From positions 22,725-86,724 of the forward strand of contig NZ_DASVCJ010000037.1 in the NCBI RefSeq assembly GCF_036381655.1: a stretch of DNA of 64,000 bases, read 5' to 3'. The DNA is from Ferrovibrio sp036381655. Lineage in GTDB: Bacteria; Pseudomonadota; Alphaproteobacteria; Ferrovibrionales; Ferrovibrionaceae. A program made the position numbers and the translations under genes. The notes under the pieces are model-generated. The model was not told the origin of the DNA and ran no database searches. It saw nothing but the letters and a program-made list of their open reading frames with translations. Positions 60,963 through 64,000 of the stretch are shown here, piece by piece. Each line of letters starts with the position of its first letter. Position 1 is the first letter of the stretch.

Positions 60963-62054
60963 ATGCGCAAAAGCATAACTCCGCGTGACTTGCTCCGAGG
61001 GCACAAACCCAAACTGGGCATACTTAAATGTAAGCTGTTACATATGCGCGGTCGTAGCGTGATTTTCCCAGATGCCTTGCTGAACAATGAATCACGGCGT
61101 CGGATTTTTTATCTGCCTAAATTTTTCGATGCATGTCAGCTTTTCTTTGACAGTCCGGGCAGTGATTTTGCTCGACTTACTATGGTCGTTGGTCAAAAGA
61201 CATTGTTACTGGTCGGCTTTTTTAAGGACGACAAGATTAAGGTCTGTAGAGACGGTAGCGTCATCTACAATTGCTACTACACGGTGATTGATGGCCCCCT
61301 TGACCCACCCCCTTCAGGTCGATGGCGCAGATCCGATGATCAGGTCCAATTGAGGGTGTTTCATCACACCAACGACCAAGGGTACCAAGGCATAACTTCC
61401 AGCCAATCGCTTTGGTCCTCACAGGTAAACCTTCAGGGGAATCTTCGACTAAAGAATATTGGATATGGATATTTCACGGTGCTTCCGAAGATTCGATCTG
61501 ACTTCGATCTGATGGAAATTGCGATGTCTTCATCGGGTCTCGCAGGTCTAATACGAACAAATGCACCAATGGCTGCGGAGAACGTTCTTACGGTGGATAT
61601 TCCCAAGCAAAGCAAACATGATCGTCCCCATGCTTTGACTTGCTGGGTGAACTGGGAATGGATTTCCCCAAACCATCTATGGCGACATGTGCCGCTTTCC
61701 GAACCCGCTTACTATGAGATAATTCACTCAAAAATTGTCCGCGTCGGGGTTATTCCCGGCGCCACTTTCTCACGAACTGAAGAATCAATTGCTATAAATG
61801 ATGCCGACCTAAAATCATTCTCATATGTTGTAGTTGGAGATGCAGATACTGCAAACGGCCTAAAGGCGCCCTACAATGAAGAAGAAACCGGTGACATCGC
61901 ACTAATTGAGAAAATCAAAACGTCGGAAGACATAATTTCTTTCTGGCGATCAAACGCGAACACGGATCTATTCTCATCCGGAGTTATCGAATACGCGTCC
62001 TTCGCAGAGCCTATAACTTCATCAATCAAGAACGTAAAGCTAGCTGCAAAGTAA
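60963..62054 (+). CDS. Unknown protein with HYD1-type ADP-ribosyltransferase-like motifs
   Basis: A 363-residue AT-rich gene product. Residues about 130-190 read RVFHHTNDQGYQGITSSQSL, SSQVNLQGN and IGYGYFTVLPKI. The H-x-T…G…GI…S…LW spacing followed by YGYFT is the pattern of HYD1-clade ADP-ribosyltransferase folds (His first, Tyr second). The downstream stretch IAMSSSGLAGLIRTN and the C-terminal half with PAYYEIIHSKIVRVGVIPGA have no clear family for me. No signal sequence, so it acts inside the cell. It may be a toxin-like or defence effector; no antitoxin is adjacent on the same strand. Family assignment is inference. Confidence 0.6.
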   Translation: MRKSITPRDLLRGHKPKLGILKCKLLHMRGRSVIFPDALLNNESRRRIFYLPKFFDACQLFFDSPGSDFARLTMVVGQKTLLLVGFFKDDKIKVCRDGSVIYNCYYTVIDGPLDPPPSGRWRRSDDQVQLRVFHHTNDQGYQGITSSQSLWSSQVNLQGNLRLKNIGYGYFTVLPKIRSDFDLMEIAMSSSGLAGLIRTNAPMAAENVLTVDIPKQSKHDRPHALTCWVNWEWISPNHLWRHVPLSEPAYYEIIHSKIVRVGVIPGATFSRTEESIAINDADLKSFSYVVVGDADTANGLKAPYNEEETGDIALIEKIKTSEDIISFWRSNANTDLFSSGVIEYASFAEPITSSIKNVKLAAK

Positions 62055-62121
62055 TTATTGTGCCGCTTGCATCTTCCGGGAACGGCGAAACGCCCCACAT
62101 AGTTGATGCCCCTACGACCCG

Positions 62122-63093
62122 CTATTGGGTCAACCCGAACTCGGCTTCCACGATTTTCTTGATATCCCAAAGGGCGTCGTACTTCACATCAGCGTTTCCG
62201 CCGTAATGGGCACCCGATGTCCGACAGGCGCTCATCGCGCGGTTCATGTTTGCAGCAATGTTAGCGCGCGGGTTCAGGCCCATTCCGCCAGACATCACCG
62301 TGAGGCCGGTAAGAGATTCCTTCCAGCTTCCATCGGCCTGCTGCTCCATCACGCATTTAGCGTAGTTCTGGATGCGGCGGTCGTAGATAACTTCTTCCTT
62401 CATTGAATCCCAGGCGTGCAGCCCGTTGGGGTACACTATGGTTTTGACCTTGCTGCCCTTCGCCTCAAATTTCTTCGCATAAGCTAGGCAGACATTTGGG
62501 TCTGCATAGTCGTCCTTGCCGCCAAGCAACATGTAAATCGGCGCTGCCGCGTTTGTGTCGAAATACTGGTTCGTGCATCCCGGATAGATCGGTATGTGCA
62601 GGGTGAACCGGTGCCCCTTCTCCGAATACTGCTTGATGACCGAAGGGATCGCGGTATGCAGCGTGGTCGAGCCGCCCTTCGAGAAGCCCATGATGCCAAC
62701 CCGCGTCATGTCCACCTTCGGGTTCTCGGCGATGCGCTCAAGAACCTTGAAAGCATCATAGACCATGTTATCCGTATTCACTGCCGCCTGATCATACGCC
62801 GTGCTTTCGACCCCGCGATAGCGGAAGTGATCGGTGATCACTGACCAGACGCCGAGTTCGGCGAGCTGCCGTGCATACCAGAGTTCGCGTGAGTGGCTTT
62901 GTCCGCCGCTACCATGCACGATGAACATGACCGGGTATTTGTCGAGGCCGATGTCCTGGAAGACGGTATGGACAGAGACTTTCGACTTCTGGCCGTTGTA
63001 GTTCGTTTCGACGGCGAAGTGTTCCGGCAGCGGCGCGGCGGCGGCTGCCTGAGCAGCGAACAGTACGGCAGCGATTGTCCATGACAGACGCAT
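62122..63093 (-). CDS. Secreted dienelactone-hydrolase-like alpha/beta hydrolase
   Basis: A 323-residue exported hydrolase. Sec signal at residues 1-19 (LSWTIAAVLFAAQAAAAA). The oxyanion loop is FIVHGSGGQSHSRELW, the nucleophile Ser is in GIMGFSKGGSTTLH, the acid Asp in LLGGKDDYADP and the His in YPNGLHAWDS. Four or more Cys in the C-terminal part may form disulfides. GAGGGGG stands before ATG 63093. It is divergent from the XRE gene across an operator-rich 175-bp region. Ester substrate unknown. Confidence 0.9.
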   Translation of the reverse strand: MRLSWTIAAVLFAAQAAAAAPLPEHFAVETNYNGQKSKVSVHTVFQDIGLDKYPVMFIVHGSGGQSHSRELWYARQLAELGVWSVITDHFRYRGVESTAYDQAAVNTDNMVYDAFKVLERIAENPKVDMTRVGIMGFSKGGSTTLHTAIPSVIKQYSEKGHRFTLHIPIYPGCTNQYFDTNAAAPIYMLLGGKDDYADPNVCLAYAKKFEAKGSKVKTIVYPNGLHAWDSMKEEVIYDRRIQNYAKCVMEQQADGSWKESLTGLTVMSGGMGLNPRANIAANMNRAMSACRTSGAHYGGNADVKYDALWDIKKIVEAEFGLTQ

Positions 63094-63268
63094 AGAATTT
63101 CCCCCTCTTTAACCCTGCGGAGTCAGCTGAAAAGCCGACGAAAACCCGACTTCCTTTGAAGTCGGCTTATTAATACCGATTAAAAGTCGGTATTATCGGA
63201 TACGTCAACCCATTCTATCGACTTCGGGTCGATGGTATTGGGCCTGGCTCCGACAGAAAGTCGGGGCT
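63094..63268. promoter_or_regulatory. Divergent promoter with four inverted repeats
   Basis: Between the hydrolase and XRE genes: CCGACTTC-4-GAAGTCGG at 63146-63165 (perfect 8-bp arms); AATACCGA-7-TCGGTATT at 63172-63194; ATCGAC-5-GTCGAT at 63217-63233; CCGAC-5-GTCGG at 63250-63264, ending four bases before the XRE start. A further CCGAC is at 63135. All share CGAC/GTCG half-sites. Fits an operator array for the XRE protein on both genes. Confidence 0.65.
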
Positions 63269-63637
63269 ATGAAAGCATCGGATCGGAACAAACTGCTTGG
63301 CCGCCGCATACGCGAGCTGCGGAAGGAGCGTGGGCTTACCCAAGAACAACTGAGCGAAAAAGTTGGTAAGACCGACGAGGTGATTTCCAATATCGAGACG
63401 GGTGCAGCGTCAACTCGTCTATCGACGCTGTTTGATATTGCTGATGCGCTAAAGGTCAGTCTGCTCGATATCTTTGACTGGGTGACTCCTCGGAAGCTAA
63501 CGGCCGACGAAATCCGGCAGGAAGAACTGGTCAGCCGGGTCCGCAAAATACTACGCAGCGAGATCGCTGCTTCGGCAGAAGACTTAGCTGAGATCAATAC
63601 GGCCTTGGTTCGGGCGAAGCAAAAGAAGAGCCGTTAA
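63269..63637 (+). CDS. XRE-family helix-turn-helix regulator, controller-protein-like
   Basis: A 122-residue DNA-binding protein. The HTH is LGRRIRELRKERGLTQEQLSEKVGKTDEVISNIETGAAS at residues 10-48, with LSTLFDIADALKVSLLDIFDW completing the fold; a basic helical tail of 50 residues (RQEELVSRVRKILRSEIAAS) follows. Its ATG 63269 lies right behind the last operator of an inverted-repeat array. The next gene, 59 bases downstream, looks like a PD-(D/E)XK protein. This order recalls controller (C) proteins of restriction systems; the tail is longer than in those. Confidence 0.85.
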   Translation: MKASDRNKLLGRRIRELRKERGLTQEQLSEKVGKTDEVISNIETGAASTRLSTLFDIADALKVSLLDIFDWVTPRKLTADEIRQEELVSRVRKILRSEIAASAEDLAEINTALVRAKQKKSR

Positions 63638-63695
63638 AGGTCTTGCGGGTTGACGACCCGAGGGCCTGTTGGACCGAGTTCCCCAAGGAAACACC

Positions 63696-64000
63696 GTGAC
63701 ACATTTCCAGCTGCCACCAGCCATCGCCGACCTCGTCCAAGCCAGAAATAAGCTCCGCACGCATTTTGCGTCCGCCGGACTAAAGTTCACGCTCGATGGC
63801 AATTTAGTCGGCGATCTTGGGGAAGCGGTAGCGGCAGAGCTATTCGATATCCGACTCGTACCTGCCCGCTCAACACAAGGCATTGATGGATATGCCCCCG
63901 ACGGACGAACAGTCCAGATTAAGGCGACAGGAACCGGTCGAGGCCCCGCCTTTAGGCTGGTCGAAACTCGAGCAGATCACCTGCTCTTCCTCGACCTTGA
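63696..64000 (+). CDS. DUF6998-like PD-(D/E)XK-type protein, cut by window end
   Basis: An open frame from GTG 63696 to the window end (101 codons seen). AAGGAA lies six bases before the GTG. The visible part starts VTHFQLPPAIADLVQARNKL, has KFTLDGNLVGDLGEAVAAEL and GIDGYAPDGRTVQIKATGTG. The Glu in LGE, the Asp in GID and the Q-x-K in VQIKAT follow the layout of a PD-(D/E)XK endonuclease-like core, with Gln in place of the second acid. The LDGxLVGDLGE and VQIKAT blocks match what I know of DUF6998. Length, C-terminus and activity cannot be judged here. Confidence 0.65.
   Translation, partial: MTHFQLPPAIADLVQARNKLRTHFASAGLKFTLDGNLVGDLGEAVAAELFDIRLVPARSTQGIDGYAPDGRTVQIKATGTGRGPAFRLVETRADHLLFLDL

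Larger units (their letters stand above)
60779..64000. mobile_element. Probable genomic island joined to the tRNA-Ser 3' end (left edge)
   Basis: From the end of the tRNA on, base composition drops sharply: the genes at 60963-62054 and 63269-63637 use many AT-ending codons, unlike the GC-rich 60 kb before. Gene functions also change to unlinked cargo. Integration at a tRNA-Ser 3' end is a standard target of tyrosine recombinases. No integrase is seen here; the right end and any second attachment copy lie beyond the window, and the region could also be an old remnant. Confidence 0.6.

Noticed and set aside
60788..61087. Integrase remnant on the minus strand beside the tRNA
   Set aside because: The 99-codon frame lacks the Arg-His-Arg-Tyr pattern of tyrosine recombinases and reads as antisense.

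Overview
This window is a GC-rich chromosomal segment from an alphaproteobacterium. The evidence is the gene families: the ethylmalonyl-CoA pathway genes, NdvB/NdvC-like beta-glucan genes, a TAXI-type TRAP transporter under a DctB/DctD-like system, short FlgK/FlgL hook proteins and the DUF3305/DUF3306 formate dehydrogenase cluster. The gene content looks more like the Rhodospirillales and their relatives than a classical rhizobium, but I cannot fix the genus. The last 3.2 kb, after a tRNA-Ser gene, is visibly more AT-rich and has the look of a genomic island.

Layout. 1-1237: 3' part of a molybdopterin-dependent oxidoreductase large subunit. 1218-8419 (minus): TAXI TRAP transporter (binding protein, fused permease, DUF1850 protein), then a sigma-54 response regulator and its sensor kinase. 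8472-13014 (minus): two GH17-containing proteins, one fused to a GT2 glucan synthase. 13210-16009: Lrp regulator divergent from an amino-acid-type exporter and an aminotransferase that carries a frameshift. 16059-25603: housekeeping and stress genes (RlmI-like methyltransferase, HIT protein, orphan TAXI protein, two GSTs, leucyl aminopeptidase, FMN reductase, slipin/NfeD pair), with a repeat-rich intergenic stretch at 24384-24979. 25685-31128: ethylmalonyl-CoA pathway genes ecm, ccr and mcd, with a cobalamin adenosyltransferase nearby that can supply the Ecm cofactor. 31125-33329: dehydratase, ArsR regulator, HIG1-type protein, adenosyltransferase. 33535-37461: flagellar hook genes flgE-flgK-flgL. 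37572-40435: cysS, sufE, an IscU-like scaffold and hisI. 40645-42108: a protein resembling a degenerate GGDEF-EAL protein.

42105-60180 is dominated by formate oxidation. It holds moeA, mobB, a large poly-ferredoxin, cytochrome c and a WD40 protein, sodB, fdhC, fdhB, fdhA, a small Tat protein and an HTH-TorD fusion chaperone. After an antiporter come DUF3306, DUF3305, a DUF6505-like gene, a lipoate-ligase-like gene, mobA and fdhD, then a CBS-domain gene. Together they make the molybdenum-bis-MGD cofactor, sulfurate it, fold and export FdhA, and pass electrons from formate to a membrane cytochrome b. Formate oxidation and the ethylmalonyl-CoA pathway together suit growth on C1 or C2 compounds.

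60689-60778 is tRNA-Ser(CGA). The AT-rich region after it holds an unfamiliar 363-residue protein with an ADP-ribosyltransferase-like motif set, a secreted dienelactone-hydrolase-like enzyme, and an XRE regulator with an array of inverted repeats. The regulator sits directly upstream of a DUF6998-like protein, cut by the window end, that has a PD-(D/E)XK-like motif. This edge, and the HTH-TorD fusion with a perfect inverted repeat at its own promoter, are the most promising places for something not yet described.
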